A stretch of DNA of 64,000 nucleotides from Iodidimonas nitroreducens (GCA_000710935.1 BAYV01000006.1:1-64000), one strand, 5' to 3'. Shown: positions 1 to 9,357, numbered from the stretch's first letter. Notes: generated by a model from the sequence alone, not told the origin. Numbers and translations: made by a program.

Positions 1-1170
1 TCCCCCCGCCCGCCCATCAGCCGACGCATGGCCCTCAAGGGTGCTGGCATTTTGGGGGCAGCCGCCACCGGCACCGCGCTGGCGGCAGGTATTATCAGCC
101 ACCCCCCCAACAGCAGCTTGGGGCAAACAGGCCCGGCAATCATCGGCAAGGCCCATCGGCGCTTACGGATGGTGACCACCTGGCCGAAGAATTTTCCCGG
201 CCTTGGAACCGGAGCCGCCCGCCTTGGTCAGAGGATCACAGAGGCCAGCGGCGGATCATTCGACATCAAGGTTTATGCGGCGGGTGAACTGGTGCCCGCC
301 TTGTCTGCTTTTGATGCCGTCTCCCAGGGCAATGCCGAGCTTTATCATGGGGCGGAATATTATTGGCAGGGGCTATCGCCTGCCTTCACATTTTTTACCG
401 CCGTGCCTATGGGTTTGACCGCCCATGAAATGGAAGCCTGGATTCGCTTTGGCGGCGGCCAGGCTTTATGGGATGAATTGAGCGCCCGTTATAATGTTAA
501 GCCCCTGATCGCTGGCAATACCGGGGTGCAGATGGGGGGATGGTTCAAACGCCCGGTTCATAAACTGGCCGATTTCAAGGGTTTGAAGATCAGAATGCCC
601 GGCCTTGGGGGCGAGGTGATGAAAAGGCTGGGAGCCACCCCGGTGACCAAGGCAGGCGGTGAGCTTTTCCAGGCCCTTGATCAGGGCAATATCGATGCCA
701 CGGAATGGGTTGGCCCCTGGAATGATATGGCCTTTGCCTTTCATACCATTGCCAAATCCTATTATTATCCCGGCATCCATGAACCGGGGGCCACCCTTTC
801 TTTGGGGGTCAATCTCGATCTATGGAACGACTTTTCGCCGCAGGAACGCGCCATCGTCGAAAATTGCTGTGCCGCCGAATCGCTGGTGATGCGGTCGGAA
901 TTCGAGCATCATAATGCCCTGGCGCTAGAACGGCTGATCAAGGATACCGATGTCACCTTGCGACGTTTTTCCGATGAAATATTAGAGCGCATGGCCCAGA
1001 TCAGCGAAGATGTTTTAAGCGAAGTCGCCCAAACCGATGATCTGACCGCCCGGGTTTATGAAAGCTTCAAAGCAGCCCGCATCCGTGGCGCGCGCTGGGG
1101 CGAAATATCTGAACGCGCTTTCGATCATGCCCGTGGATTTTCCCCCGGCATTCCGAAAAATCTGCCCTGA
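1..1170 (+). CDS. TRAP transporter substrate-binding protein, TakP-like (5' end outside window)
   Basis: Periplasmic binding protein of a tripartite (TRAP) transporter, delivering an organic acid to the membrane subunits encoded directly downstream. The frame is open from base 1. The first visible residues include SRRMALKG followed by an Ala/Gly-rich hydrophobic stretch, which is a twin-arginine (Tat) signal; the ATG at 28 lies just after the two arginines, so the real start is upstream of the window. The central part (GGEVMKRLGATPVTKAGGELF, then DATEWVGPWND and YYYYPGIHEPG) matches the 2-oxoacid-binding TakP branch of the DctP family. Folding before Tat export is usual for this branch. The substrate is inferred to be a mono- or 2-oxocarboxylate; the exact ligand is unknown. 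Confidence 0.9.
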   Translation, partial: SPRPPISRRMALKGAGILGAAATGTALAAGIISHPPNSSLGQTGPAIIGKAHRRLRMVTTWPKNFPGLGTGAARLGQRITEASGGSFDIKVYAAGELVPALSAFDAVSQGNAELYHGAEYYWQGLSPAFTFFTAVPMGLTAHEMEAWIRFGGGQALWDELSARYNVKPLIAGNTGVQMGGWFKRPVHKLADFKGLKIRMPGLGGEVMKRLGATPVTKAGGELFQALDQGNIDATEWVGPWNDMAFAFHTIAKSYYYPGIHEPGATLSLGVNLDLWNDFSPQERAIVENCCAAESLVMRSEFEHHNALALERLIKDTDVTLRRFSDEILERMAQISEDVLSEVAQTDDLTARVYESFKAARIRGARWGEISERAFDHARGFSPGIPKNLP

Positions 1171-1727
1171 TGGTTATGCCCATGCCTATGTCGCCTTCCA
1201 CAGCCACATGCCCCACCCGCCCCGGCTTCATTCATTTCCTTGAACGGATGAATGAAGGGCTTGGTCGCTTTCTGGGTCTGGCGGCTTTGCTTTTAGTGAT
1301 CGTGCAATTCAGTCTGGTCCTTTTGGGGGCGATTTTTTCCTATGGCTCGATTTGGCTGCAAGAATCCCGGCTTTATCTCAATGCCCTGATTTTTATGGGC
1401 GGGGCGGGCTATACGCTTTTGCATGATGGGCATGTGCGGGTGGATCTGTTTTATGGCAGCGCCGACACCCAGGCCCAAAGCTGGGTTGATCTGCTTGGCG
1501 GCCTCATTTTTTTGCTGCCCTTTCTGTTTCTGATCGGCTGGGCCGGATTTCCTTATATTTTCGCAAGCGTCATGAATCTCGAAGGCTCGACGGAAACCGG
1601 GGGCATCCCTTTTGTTTATGGGTTGAAAGCACTGATCGCGGTTTTTGCCATCAGCCTTGGGCTTCAGGCTGTGGCGATGATCGGGCGCAGCTTGGCAATC
1701 ATCTTGAATTCTGAAGAATCCTCATGA
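1170..1727 (+). CDS. TRAP transporter small permease (DctQ family)
   Basis: Small integral-membrane subunit of the TRAP transporter. The 185-residue product has four predicted hydrophobic segments (near residues 35-60, 70-90, 108-130 and 150-175), the expected DctQ topology, and a motif LQESRLYLNALIFMGG typical of this family. The ATG overlaps the TGA of the binding-protein gene by one base (TGATG) and the stop overlaps dctM, so the three genes are translationally coupled. Several in-frame ATGs close behind position 1170 make the exact start uncertain; the first ~25 residues are not conserved-looking and could be untranslated. Confidence 0.88.
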   Translation: MVMPMPMSPSTATCPTRPGFIHFLERMNEGLGRFLGLAALLLVIVQFSLVLLGAIFSYGSIWLQESRLYLNALIFMGGAGYTLLHDGHVRVDLFYGSADTQAQSWVDLLGGLIFLLPFLFLIGWAGFPYIFASVMNLEGSTETGGIPFVYGLKALIAVFAISLGLQAVAMIGRSLAIILNSEESS

Positions 1728-3286
1728 TGGGATTGCCCGCCCTTTTTGTGGGCCTGATGTTTCTGGCCTTGCTGGGCTTTTTGCTCACCGGCTTTCCCGT
1801 TGCTTTTGTGCTGGCCGGTGTTGCCCTGATTTTTGCAATCCTTGGGATGAGCCTTGGGCTTTTGGAGCCCGGCTTCATTCTTTTGCTGCCGGATCGCATC
1901 TATGGGCTGATGCAAAATGAACTGCTGCTGGCCATTCCCCTGTTCATCCTGATGGGGGTGATTTTAGAAAAATCCCGGGTGGCCGAAGATCTGCTCGATT
2001 CCATGGGCCGCCTTTTCGGCCCGATGCGCGGCGGCCTGGGTTATTCCGTGACCATCGTTGGCGCGCTTTTAGCTGCCTCTACCGGCATTGTGGGGGCGAC
2101 CGTGGTGACCATGGGGCTGATGTCTTTGCCGGTGATGCTGCGCCGGGGCTATGATCCGGCTCTCGCTTCAGGGTCGATTGCCGCAGCGGGCACCATGGGG
2201 CAGATCATCCCGCCTTCGATCGTCCTGATCTTGCTGGGCGATGTTTTATCCTCGGCCTATCAGCAGGCGCAGCGCGATATGGGGATCATCGCCACCTCGG
2301 CGCTTTCGGTGGGGGATCTGTTTGCGGGTGCCCTGATCCCGGGTTTGGGTCTTGTCAGCCTTTACCTGCTCTATCAGGGCGGCATGGCGCTGTTTTTCCC
2401 CCACAGCAGCCCGGCCATTCCGCGCGAACCTGATGAAAAGCTCGATGGCCGGTTTTTTCGCCAGATCCTTTATGCCCTGCTGCCGCCGGTGATCCTGATC
2501 ATCACCGTTCTGGGCTCGATTCTGGGCGGCATTGCCACCCCTACCGAAGCCGCAGCCCTAGGGGCCGTGGGGGCGCTTTTTCTGGGGGCCCTGCGCAAGG
2601 CCAAAACACATCAGCGCCTGCTTTTGGGGGCCATCATCGCACTTGCTGCTCTTTTTGTGCAAAGCCTGATCCTGGGCCCGGCTTTAGCAGGCTGGCATCT
2701 GTTCATGGCCGCAATCCTCAGCTTTTTGACCATCGCGGGGCTGTTTCTCGCCATCTGGCGCACGGATCGGATCGGCATTTTAAGGCCCGCTTTGCAATCC
2801 ACCGTGCGCATCAGCGTGATGATTTTTACCATTCTGATCGGTGCGGCGCTGTTCTCACTCGTTTTTCGCGGGCTGGGTGGCGATGAAGTGATCGAAGATT
2901 TGCTGTCGTCCCTGCCCGGCGGGGTGCGCGGTGCCCTGATTGCGGTGATGCTGGTGATGTTTATCTTAGGATTTTTCCTCGATTTCATCGAAATCATCTT
3001 TGTCGTCGTGCCGATCATCGCCCCCATCCTGATCAAGATGGGGGTTGATCCCATCTGGCTGGGGATCATGATCGCGATGAATCTGCAAACCAGCTTTCTC
3101 ACTCCGCCCTTTGGTTTTGCCCTTTTTTATCTGCGGGGGGTGGCGCCAGCTTCCATTGCCACCAAGCAGATTTATCGTGGGGCCCTGCCCTTTGTGGCAA
3201 TCCAGCTTCTGGCGCTTGGGCTTTTGGCTCTGTTCCCGCATTTGGCCACATGGCTGCCCACCCTGCTGGCCACACCAGCGCGATAA
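1724..3286 (+). CDS. TRAP transporter large permease (DctM family)
   Basis: Large membrane subunit that carries out Na+-coupled substrate translocation. At 520 residues it is longer than the usual ~430-residue DctM and belongs to the long variant found with TakP-like binding proteins: an extra membrane-spanning block sits around residues 290-345. It has repeated hydrophobic helices with the family signatures GATVVTMGLMSLPVMLRRGYDPALASGSIAAAG (split here: start at about residue 125) and TSFLTPPFGFALFYLRG near the C-terminus. The ATG overlaps the dctQ stop by four bases (ATGA). A weak hairpin without a proper T-run follows the stop. Confidence 0.92.
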   Translation: MMGLPALFVGLMFLALLGFLLTGFPVAFVLAGVALIFAILGMSLGLLEPGFILLLPDRIYGLMQNELLLAIPLFILMGVILEKSRVAEDLLDSMGRLFGPMRGGLGYSVTIVGALLAASTGIVGATVVTMGLMSLPVMLRRGYDPALASGSIAAAGTMGQIIPPSIVLILLGDVLSSAYQQAQRDMGIIATSALSVGDLFAGALIPGLGLVSLYLLYQGGMALFFPHSSPAIPREPDEKLDGRFFRQILYALLPPVILIITVLGSILGGIATPTEAAALGAVGALFLGALRKAKTHQRLLLGAIIALAALFVQSLILGPALAGWHLFMAAILSFLTIAGLFLAIWRTDRIGILRPALQSTVRISVMIFTILIGAALFSLVFRGLGGDEVIEDLLSSLPGGVRGALIAVMLVMFILGFFLDFIEIIFVVVPIIAPILIKMGVDPIWLGIMIAMNLQTSFLTPPFGFALFYLRGVAPASIATKQIYRGALPFVAIQLLALGLLALFPHLATWLPTLLATPAR

Positions 3287-3406
3287 TTTCTTGAAAGCGT
3301 GACCTAAAAGACACCTCTTTGTCTTAATTTGATGATATATTGTGATAATCGCTCATAATTTATAACTATCTATTCATATAGATCATCCATGCGGGAGGCT
3401 TTTATC

Positions 3407-3604
3407 ATGATTTTTTTCAACAGGCGGCAAGCCCATCAGCGCCCGGATGATCATGATATCATCCAGACTGATGAAAGCCTTGCGGATATTCTGGCCCGTG
3501 CCGGATTTGATGGCGAGCGGATGATGCATAAAGCACAGAAGCGCGGCCCCTTATCGGAACAATCCGCCGAAGATATGATCAAAGCGGCGCGCAGCATTGC
3601 CTGA
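3407..3604 (+). CDS. Small hypothetical protein (65 aa)
   Basis: Not recognised as any family. The ATG at 3407 is preferred over one at 3389 because a GGGAGG ribosome-binding site (3393-3398) lies 8 nt before it. The product begins MIFFNRRQAHQ, is hydrophilic and charged with no membrane segment, and carries a short predicted helix region (SLADILARAGFDGERMMHKAQ). It stands alone: an A/T-rich gap separates it from the TRAP genes, and the next gene begins about 60 nt downstream. The strong Shine-Dalgarno sequence and normal codon usage support a real gene. Confidence 0.6.
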   Translation: MIFFNRRQAHQRPDDHDIIQTDESLADILARAGFDGERMMHKAQKRGPLSEQSAEDMIKAARSIA

Positions 3605-3664
3605 GCCAACGCCATTGCCTATGCTGATAAGCTATATGCAATGGCGGGGGCTGTGGCTTTTGTG

Positions 3665-4435
3665 ATGATCGTGCTGTTTACCGATTTTGGCTGGAATGGC
3701 CCCTATGTGGGCCAGATGAAGGCTGTTTTCGCTGAACAGGCCCCGGCTGTTCCGATCATTGATCTGATGCATGATGCCCCGTCTTTCGCGCCCCAGCCAT
3801 CCGCCTATCTGCTGGCCAGCCTGATCCAGGACTTGCCCGAAGATGCGATCATCTGCGCGGTTGTCGATCCCGGCGTGGGCGGCCCTCGCATCCCTGTGCT
3901 GGTAGAGGCCGATGGGCGAAAATTCATCGGCCCGGGCAATGGGTTATTTGAACTCGTTTGGCGTCGCGCCCAGCATCATCAGGCCATCATGCGCCTCACC
4001 CGTATGCCGGTGCGCCTGTCGGCCAGCTTTCATGGTCGCGATCTGTTTGCCCCTACGGCTGCGGCCCTTGCCCTTGGCAAGCCGGTGCCCATGGCGCCTT
4101 TCGCGACCCCAGAGGATGGTGCGGTCCGTGATGGTTTGGCCCGGGATGGTTTGGCCCGGGATGGTTCAGATTGGCCCGATGATCTGGCACAGGTGATCTA
4201 TATCGATCATTATGGCAATGCCATCACCGGAATGCGCGCCGATAAGCTGGGCAAAGCCTCGCTCATGCTGGGGGGGCGGCGGCTACCCCATGGGCGCACC
4301 TTTGCCGATCATCCGCCGGGCATGGCTTTCTGGTATGCCAATTCCAGCGGCCTTGCGGAAATCGCGGTTACAAAAGGCAGTGCCGCCCGTCAGCTTGATC
4401 TTGAAATCGGCACGGCCATATCCCTTACGGCCTGA
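3665..4435 (+). CDS. S-adenosyl-L-methionine hydroxide adenosyltransferase (SAM hydrolase, DUF62)
   Basis: Member of the fluorinase/chlorinase-related family that in most bacteria uses water (hydroxide) to split SAM into adenosine and methionine. The family's N-terminal strand MIVLFTDFGWNGPYVGQMKAVF begins at the ATG at 3665, so that start is chosen over the open frame from 3641. Further signatures are AVVDPGVGGPR, FIGPGNGLFE and, near the C-terminus, YIDHYGNAITGM. Between the two domains a 15-bp unit is repeated three times, adding a (RDGLA)n linker. It lies convergent to parC; no functional link to neighbours is evident. Confidence 0.85.
   Translation: MIVLFTDFGWNGPYVGQMKAVFAEQAPAVPIIDLMHDAPSFAPQPSAYLLASLIQDLPEDAIICAVVDPGVGGPRIPVLVEADGRKFIGPGNGLFELVWRRAQHHQAIMRLTRMPVRLSASFHGRDLFAPTAAALALGKPVPMAPFATPEDGAVRDGLARDGLARDGSDWPDDLAQVIYIDHYGNAITGMRADKLGKASLMLGGRRLPHGRTFADHPPGMAFWYANSSGLAEIAVTKGSAARQLDLEIGTAISLTA
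4126..4170 (+). repeat. Three tandem 15-bp repeats inside the SAM hydrolase gene
   Basis: Three adjacent 15-base units (ccgtgatggtttggc, then ccgggatggtttggc, then a diverged copy) encode RDGLA-RDGLA-RDGSD in the linker between domains. The copies are in frame, so copy number can change without breaking the protein. Confidence 0.9.
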
Positions 4436-4461
4436 TCAAAAGCGAAAAGGCCCGCAAGGCT

Positions 4462-6711
4462 TCAGCCCGAAAAGCGATTGGAACGCGGGAAGCCCGTGGG
4501 CGGCATGCGGCCACTACCCGCCCGCTTGCCAAGCCACAGGGCCAGATCGGTTTCCGTGCGGGTGCGGCCTTGGGAGCCACCCATCGGCCAATTCAAGCCA
4601 TCGGCCAGATCAAGCAAACGCAGATCCGACAGACCGCCATCCTTATAGCGTTGCAAAATCACCCCACGGCCCCGCGCCAGCACCGGCACCTCATCCAAAG
4701 GAAAGAGCAAAAGCTTGCGATTTTCACCGATGATCGCCACGGTATCGCCCCGCACCGGCAGGCAATGGGTGGCCCGCACACCCGATACCACATTCATCAC
4801 CTGTCGCCCGCCCCGGGTAGAGGCCAGAACCTTATCGGCTTCAACCCTGAAGCCCCGCCCTTCCGATGAGGCCAGCAATAATTCGCTGCCCGGAACATAA
4901 GGAAGGAGAGCCACGACTTCCTCGTCGCTTTCCATCTCGACCAGAAGCCGCAATGGCTCGCCATGCCCCCGGCCCCCGGGCAATTTATCCGCGCCAAGGC
5001 TGTGAATCCGCCCCATCGAGGTGAAAGCAAGAATTTTATCGGTGGTGAAGGCATGGAAACGAAAGCGTTCCTCATCGCCATCCTTGAACCCAAGGCTGGC
5101 TTCGGCGGCCATATGGCCCTTCAAGGCCCGAAGCCAGCCGCGCCGGGAGAAAACCACCGTCACCGGCTCACGCTCGATCATCGCTTCGGCTGGCACGAAA
5201 TCCACATTCGGCAGATCCGCGAATGATGTCCGGCGTTTGCCTTCTAATGTTTCGGATCCGAAACTTTCTTTGACATGGGCCAGCTTTTCCCCCACCGCGA
5301 TCCATTGGCGCTCAGATGATCCCAGCAAAGCCTGCAACTCTGCCTGCTGGGTGCTCAGCTTTTCATGTTCGCCACGGATTTCCATTTCCTCAAGCTTGCG
5401 CAGGGATCGCAGGCGCATATTCAGGATCGCTTCCGCCTGCACATCGGTGAGGTCAAAGGTTTTGATCAGGGTCGCTTTCGGCTCATCTTCCTCGCGGATG
5501 ATGCGGATCACCTCATCAAGATTGAGATAGGCCTTCAGATAGCCTTCCAAAATTTCCAGCCGCCGAGCAATTTTATCAAGCCGAAAAGCCGTGCGGCGCT
5601 TCAGCACGTCAAGCTGGTGATCAAGAAAGGCTTCCAGCGCCTGACCCAAAGATAAAACCCGGGGGGCCCCATCCAGATCAATGACATTGAGATTGAGGGA
5701 CGCCCGCACCTCAAGATCGCTGAGCCGGAACAGGCTTTCCATCAGAATGCGGGGGTCCACATTGCGGCTTTTGGGTTCCAGCACCAGCCGGATATCTTCG
5801 GTGGATTCATCGCGCACATCGGCCAGAATCGGCAATTTGCGATCATTGATCAATTCCGCGATTTTTTCGATCAGCTTGGATTTCGCCACCTGATAAGGAA
5901 TTTCCGTGACCACGATCTGCCAGGTGCCATGGCCGGTCTCTTCCTGCTCCCATCGGGCACGGGTGCGAAAGGAACCGCGACCGGTGCGATAGGCTTCCAA
6001 CATGCTGGCGCGCGGCTCAACAATCACCCCGCCGGTGGGGAAATCCGGCCCGGGCACCAAAGCCAGCAGTTCATCATCCAGAACCGGGCCGCGCCGCCCC
6101 AGCCGGGCTTCGATCAGGATTTGCAGGGCATCGATCAATTCGCCCGCATTATGGGGGGGAACAGAAGTGGCCATGCCCACCGCAATGCCCGCCGCCCCAT
6201 TGGCCAGAAGATTGGGAAAGGCCCCGGGGAAAACCACCGGCTCTTCTTCCTCGCCATCATAGGTGCGGCGAAAATCAACCGCATCCTCATCCAGCCCATC
6301 CATCAAAAGGGCGGCCACGGCGGTCATCCGGGCTTCGGTATAGCGCATGGCCGCAGGATTATCGCCATCCACATTGCCAAAATTGCCCTGACCATCGATC
6401 AGCGGATAGCGCACGGCAAAATGCTGGGCCAATCGCACCAGCGCATCATAAACCGCCTGATCGCCATGGGGGTGATATTTACCGATCACATCCCCCACCA
6501 CCCGGGCACATTTTTTATAGCCGGTGCCGGGATCAAGCTTCAGCAGGCGCATGGCATAAAGCAGCCGCCGATGCACAGGCTTTAACCCATCGCGCACATC
6601 GGGCAGCGATCGTGACATGATCGTTGACAGGGCATAGGCAAGATACCGTTCAGACAAGGCGGCATCAAACGGCGTTTCAAGGATCTGTTCGCTGGGAATA
6701 TCTCTGTTCAT
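4462..6711 (-). CDS. parC: DNA topoisomerase IV subunit A
   Basis: Catalytic breakage-reunion subunit of topoisomerase IV, which with ParE decatenates replicated chromosomes. The 749-residue length fits alphaproteobacterial ParC. The N-terminal winged-helix/tower domain has [13 protein letters not shown] and the active-site tyrosine Tyr124 in [11 protein letters not shown]. The quinolone-determining segment reads [14 protein letters not shown], with Gln85 where E. coli ParC has Ser80. The C-terminal beta-pinwheel (from about residue 500) carries repeats around [13 protein letters not shown] and TSMGRIHSL; this acidic-tail, shorter C-terminus separates ParC from GyrA. No Shine-Dalgarno precedes the ATG; a TATAGT -10-like box ends 6 nt before it, suggesting a leaderless transcript. 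parE is not in the window. Confidence 0.95.
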   Translation of the reverse strand: MNRDIPSEQILETPFDAALSERYLAYALSTIMSRSLPDVRDGLKPVHRRLLYAMRLLKLDPGTGYKKCARVVGDVIGKYHPHGDQAVYDALVRLAQHFAVRYPLIDGQGNFGNVDGDNPAAMRYTEARMTAVAALLMDGLDEDAVDFRRTYDGEEEEPVVFPGAFPNLLANGAAGIAVGMATSVPPHNAGELIDALQILIEARLGRRGPVLDDELLALVPGPDFPTGGVIVEPRASMLEAYRTGRGSFRTRARWEQEETGHGTWQIVVTEIPYQVAKSKLIEKIAELINDRKLPILADVRDESTEDIRLVLEPKSRNVDPRILMESLFRLSDLEVRASLNLNVIDLDGAPRVLSLGQALEAFLDHQLDVLKRRTAFRLDKIARRLEILEGYLKAYLNLDEVIRIIREEDEPKATLIKTFDLTDVQAEAILNMRLRSLRKLEEMEIRGEHEKLSTQQAELQALLGSSERQWIAVGEKLAHVKESFGSETLEGKRRTSFADLPNVDFVPAEAMIEREPVTVVFSRRGWLRALKGHMAAEASLGFKDGDEERFRFHAFTTDKILAFTSMGRIHSLGADKLPGGRGHGEPLRLLVEMESDEEVVALLPYVPGSELLLASSEGRGFRVEADKVLASTRGGRQVMNVVSGVRATHCLPVRGDTVAIIGENRKLLLFPLDEVPVLARGRGVILQRYKDGGLSDLRLLDLADGLNWPMGGSQGRTRTETDLALWLGKRAGSGRMPPTGFPRSNRFSG

Positions 6712-6717
6712 GGGCGG

Positions 6718-6746
6718 ACTATAACAGTGCTTTCAGGCTTTTCCAG
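6718..6746 (-). promoter_or_regulatory. Possible leaderless promoter of parC
   Basis: On the minus strand a TATAGT hexamer (6723-6718) lies 6 nt upstream of the parC ATG, so transcription would begin at the A of the start codon. The -35 candidate CTGGAA (6746-6741, 17-nt spacer) is weak. No Shine-Dalgarno is present, consistent with a leaderless mRNA. Confidence 0.35.
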
Positions 6747-6776
6747 TGCTGACTTTGATGGCTTTAGGGTGAAATT

Positions 6777-7643
6777 CTAATACCGCCCGCGCCAGACCGC
6801 GATCAACAGCTTTAGCTGCCGCATGGCCGCACCCCGGGCAAAATCCGCCTTGAAAGGATCATCGCCGCCGCGCTTCAGGCGCAGCAGATAATCATCGGTC
6901 AATATCCCCAAAAGCATGGGGCTGCGGGCTTTTGGGGGAAAGTGCTTTTGCCGTTTGCGGGCGGTGGCGCAGGCTTTTGCTGCCTGCGCGGCCAGTTCGC
7001 GGATGAAGGGCTTCAATTCCGGGGCAAAGTCCCCGCGATAAAGGCTTTCGGGGGCAATGCCCGCTGCATCCAGCGCCTCTTTGGGCAGGGTCGTGTATTG
7101 CATCGCTGCCTGAAAGCCCAGGGCCCGCACGATCCCGGTCAGGGCCCAGGCGCGCCCAATGGCATGGGCGGCTGCCTGATCGGCCGGATCATCAGCCCCG
7201 CAAATTTGGGCCGCCAAAGCATTGAGCCCACCCCCCGTGGCATCGGCATAAGCGATCAGATCGCCAAGGCCCTGCGGCCCTTCCTCATAAAGATCGGCGC
7301 TGCGGGCATCGATCAGCGCCATAAAGGCCGCGCGATCAAGGGCATGGCGATCCAAAACCAAAGCCAAGGCGTCCGCCACGGGATGCCTGCGTGGCCTGCC
7401 TTCATAAAGGCCATCGATGGTTTCCCGCCACCATTGCAGGCGGATTTCCCCCAGCATCGGTTCCGATATCTGCTCACGGGTTTTGGCCACCTCATGATTA
7501 AAGGCATAAAGGGCGGCCAGATCTTCGCGATCCTTGGGCGCGGCATAAAGCAGGGTCAGCCAACGATCATGATCATGATCGCGCACCATTTGGGCACAGG
7601 GGCTGAGCGCGGGCAGTTTTGAATGGTCGTTCTGGCTGTTCAT
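6777..7643 (-). CDS. Squalene/phytoene synthase family protein
   Basis: All-alpha isoprenoid-synthase fold protein of the squalene/phytoene synthase superfamily (288 aa). Visible family segments are LYAFNHEVAKTREQISEPMLGEIRLQWW near residues 45-75 and GRAWALTGIVRALGFQA near 165. The canonical substrate-binding Asp-rich motifs (DxxxD) are not clearly kept, and no carotenoid or hopanoid genes are nearby. The protein resembles the NDUFAF6-type branch that assists respiratory complex I assembly in mitochondria and is common in Alphaproteobacteria. Its ATG overlaps the stop of the gamma carbonic anhydrase gene by four bases, an association also seen for complex-I-linked gamma carbonic anhydrases; a role outside terpenoid synthesis is therefore likely but inferred. 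Confidence 0.75.
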   Translation of the reverse strand: MNSQNDHSKLPALSPCAQMVRDHDHDRWLTLLYAAPKDREDLAALYAFNHEVAKTREQISEPMLGEIRLQWWRETIDGLYEGRPRRHPVADALALVLDRHALDRAAFMALIDARSADLYEEGPQGLGDLIAYADATGGGLNALAAQICGADDPADQAAAHAIGRAWALTGIVRALGFQAAMQYTTLPKEALDAAGIAPESLYRGDFAPELKPFIRELAAQAAKACATARKRQKHFPPKARSPMLLGILTDDYLLRLKRGGDDPFKADFARGAAMRQLKLLIAVWRGRY

Positions 7644-8194
7644 GTTTGGGGATCGCGTGCACTTTTGAGATAGATCTGCGCCAGTTCGGCATAGCCCTCA
7701 GCCCCCTTTCGCTGCGCCTCGATATCCGCATCAGACAGCAGCCGCACTTTTTGCGCCGGGCGGCCCATCCATAATTCGCCGCGCTGCATCCTTTTGCCCG
7801 GAGCCAGCAGGGAGCCCGCCGCCAGCATGGCATCTTCCTCGATCACGCAGCCATCCATGATGATGGCCCCCAGCCCCACAAAGCTGCGATCGTGCAAAGT
7901 GCAGCCATGGATCATCGCCATATGGCCGATCAACACATCATCGCCAATGAAGGTGGGGTGGGTTTTTCGCGACACATGCACCACCGTGCCATCCTGAATA
8001 TTGCTGCCCGCGCCCACATGAATGCTGTTCACATCACCGCGCAATACGCAATTAAACCACACCGATGAACCGGCCCCGATGCGCACATCGCCTATGATTT
8101 TAGAGCCGGGGGCGAGATACACATCATCGGCGATCTGCGGCCTTGTATCGAGGAAGGGCAATAAAAGCCCCCCGCCATGGCGGGAATGGGTCAT
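7640..8194 (-). CDS. Gamma carbonic anhydrase family protein (left-handed beta-helix)
   Basis: Trimeric left-handed beta-helix enzyme of the gamma carbonic anhydrase/YrdA group. The 184-residue product shows hexapeptide repeats such as IGDVRIGAGSSVWFNCVLRGD and the zinc-binding histidines in VHVSRKTHPTFIGDDVLIGH and MIHGC. Carbonic anhydrase activity has been shown for some family members only, and in plants and many alphaproteobacteria relatives attach to respiratory complex I. It is the upstream member of a two-gene unit with the phytoene-synthase-like gene (4-nt overlap). Confidence 0.85.
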   Translation of the reverse strand: MTHSRHGGGLLLPFLDTRPQIADDVYLAPGSKIIGDVRIGAGSSVWFNCVLRGDVNSIHVGAGSNIQDGTVVHVSRKTHPTFIGDDVLIGHMAMIHGCTLHDRSFVGLGAIIMDGCVIEEDAMLAAGSLLAPGKRMQRGELWMGRPAQKVRLLSDADIEAQRKGAEGYAELAQIYLKSARDPQT

Positions 8195-8232
8195 GACAAT
8201 CTCATCACAGTTTGAAGCGCTGTTTCATCGGA

Positions 8233-9357
8233 TCAGGGGAATAAAGGCGCCTGCATCAGGCCGGTGGTTTCCGGCAGGCCCAGCATCAGATTCATTGCCT
8301 GCACCGCCTGCCCCGATGATCCCTTTACCAGATTATCGATCACCGAAACAATGATCGCCCGCCCCGCGATCCGATCTTCAAAAACATTGATCAAACACTG
8401 ATTGGAGCCGCGCACATGCCGGGTCGCGGGCACCACACCCGGTTCCGCCACCCGCACGAAGGGCTCATCGGCATAGCGTTCGGCCAATATCGTGCGCAGA
8501 TCATCCGCCGAACGACCACGCGCCAACCGCACATAGATCGTCTCCAACTCGCCCCGGTTCATCGGCACCAGATGGGGGGTAAAGCTCAGCCCCACCGGGC
8601 GGCCAGCGGCCTTGGCCATTTCCTGCTCCATTTCCGGCATATGGCGATGGCGGCCAAGCCCATAGGGATGCATGGCTTCGGAAATTTCGCAAAACAGCAT
8701 CGATTCCTTCAGGCTGCGCCCGGCCCCAGTGACCCCGGATTTGGCATCGATGATGATCTCATCAGGGCCGATGGCTGCCGCTTCCAACAAAGGCAGCAAG
8801 GCCAAAAGCGCCGCCGTGGGATAACAGCCCGGACAGGCCACGAGGCTGGCCGAACGCAAAGCATCGCGATGAAATTCGGGCAGGCCGTAAATCGCCCCGC
8901 GCTGCAAGGCCACCGCCTGATGCGGGCGGCCATACCATTCTTCATAAACCGCCGGATCATCGAGCCGGAAATCAGCCGATAAATCAATGATGCGGATATC
9001 TTTTTGCGTGGCCGCCACCAGATCCTCGCGCCGCTCGATCAACAGCTCATCCAAAAGACTGTGGCCGGTGGCATGCATCAGCCCCATCACCACTTCCTGG
9101 CTGGCGGCATGGGGCAGCGCGCAAAAAATCAGATCAAGATCAATTCCCGGCCATTCCACCTCATCAAGGCTGATCAGATCAGGCAAGGGCAAATGCCCCA
9201 GATGGGGAAAAACCTCGGCCAAGGGGCGGCCCGCACTGCGCCCGCCTACCAGAAGCGAGATTTCGATAGCCGGATGCCCCGAAAGGATGCGAATGAGATC
9301 AGCCCCGGTATAGCCCGAAGCGCCCAGAATGCCGATACGATATGTTTGTGTGCTCAT
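8233..9357 (-). CDS. argC: N-acetyl-gamma-glutamyl-phosphate reductase
   Basis: Third step of arginine biosynthesis: NADPH-dependent reduction of N-acetyl-glutamyl-phosphate to the semialdehyde. The Rossmann N-terminus reads GILGASGYTGADLIRIL, and the catalytic cysteine lies in SLVACPGCYPTAALLALLPL, followed by DAKSGVTGAGRS. The 374-residue length includes a somewhat longer middle than the ~345-residue type 1 enzymes. It is in the same direction as motA and the carbonic anhydrase gene but separated by short untranslated gaps; no other arg genes are near. Confidence 0.93.
   Translation of the reverse strand: MSTQTYRIGILGASGYTGADLIRILSGHPAIEISLLVGGRSAGRPLAEVFPHLGHLPLPDLISLDEVEWPGIDLDLIFCALPHAASQEVVMGLMHATGHSLLDELLIERREDLVAATQKDIRIIDLSADFRLDDPAVYEEWYGRPHQAVALQRGAIYGLPEFHRDALRSASLVACPGCYPTAALLALLPLLEAAAIGPDEIIIDAKSGVTGAGRSLKESMLFCEISEAMHPYGLGRHRHMPEMEQEMAKAAGRPVGLSFTPHLVPMNRGELETIYVRLARGRSADDLRTILAERYADEPFVRVAEPGVVPATRHVRGSNQCLINVFEDRIAGRAIIVSVIDNLVKGSSGQAVQAMNLMLGLPETTGLMQAPLFP

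Noticed and set aside
3287-3388. Terminator after dctM (AAGACA/TGTCTT hairpin)
   Set aside because: Only a 6-bp A/T-rich stem and no clear T-run.
4126-4170. Tandem 15-bp repeats as a CRISPR-like array
   Set aside because: The units are adjacent with no spacers and lie in frame inside a gene.
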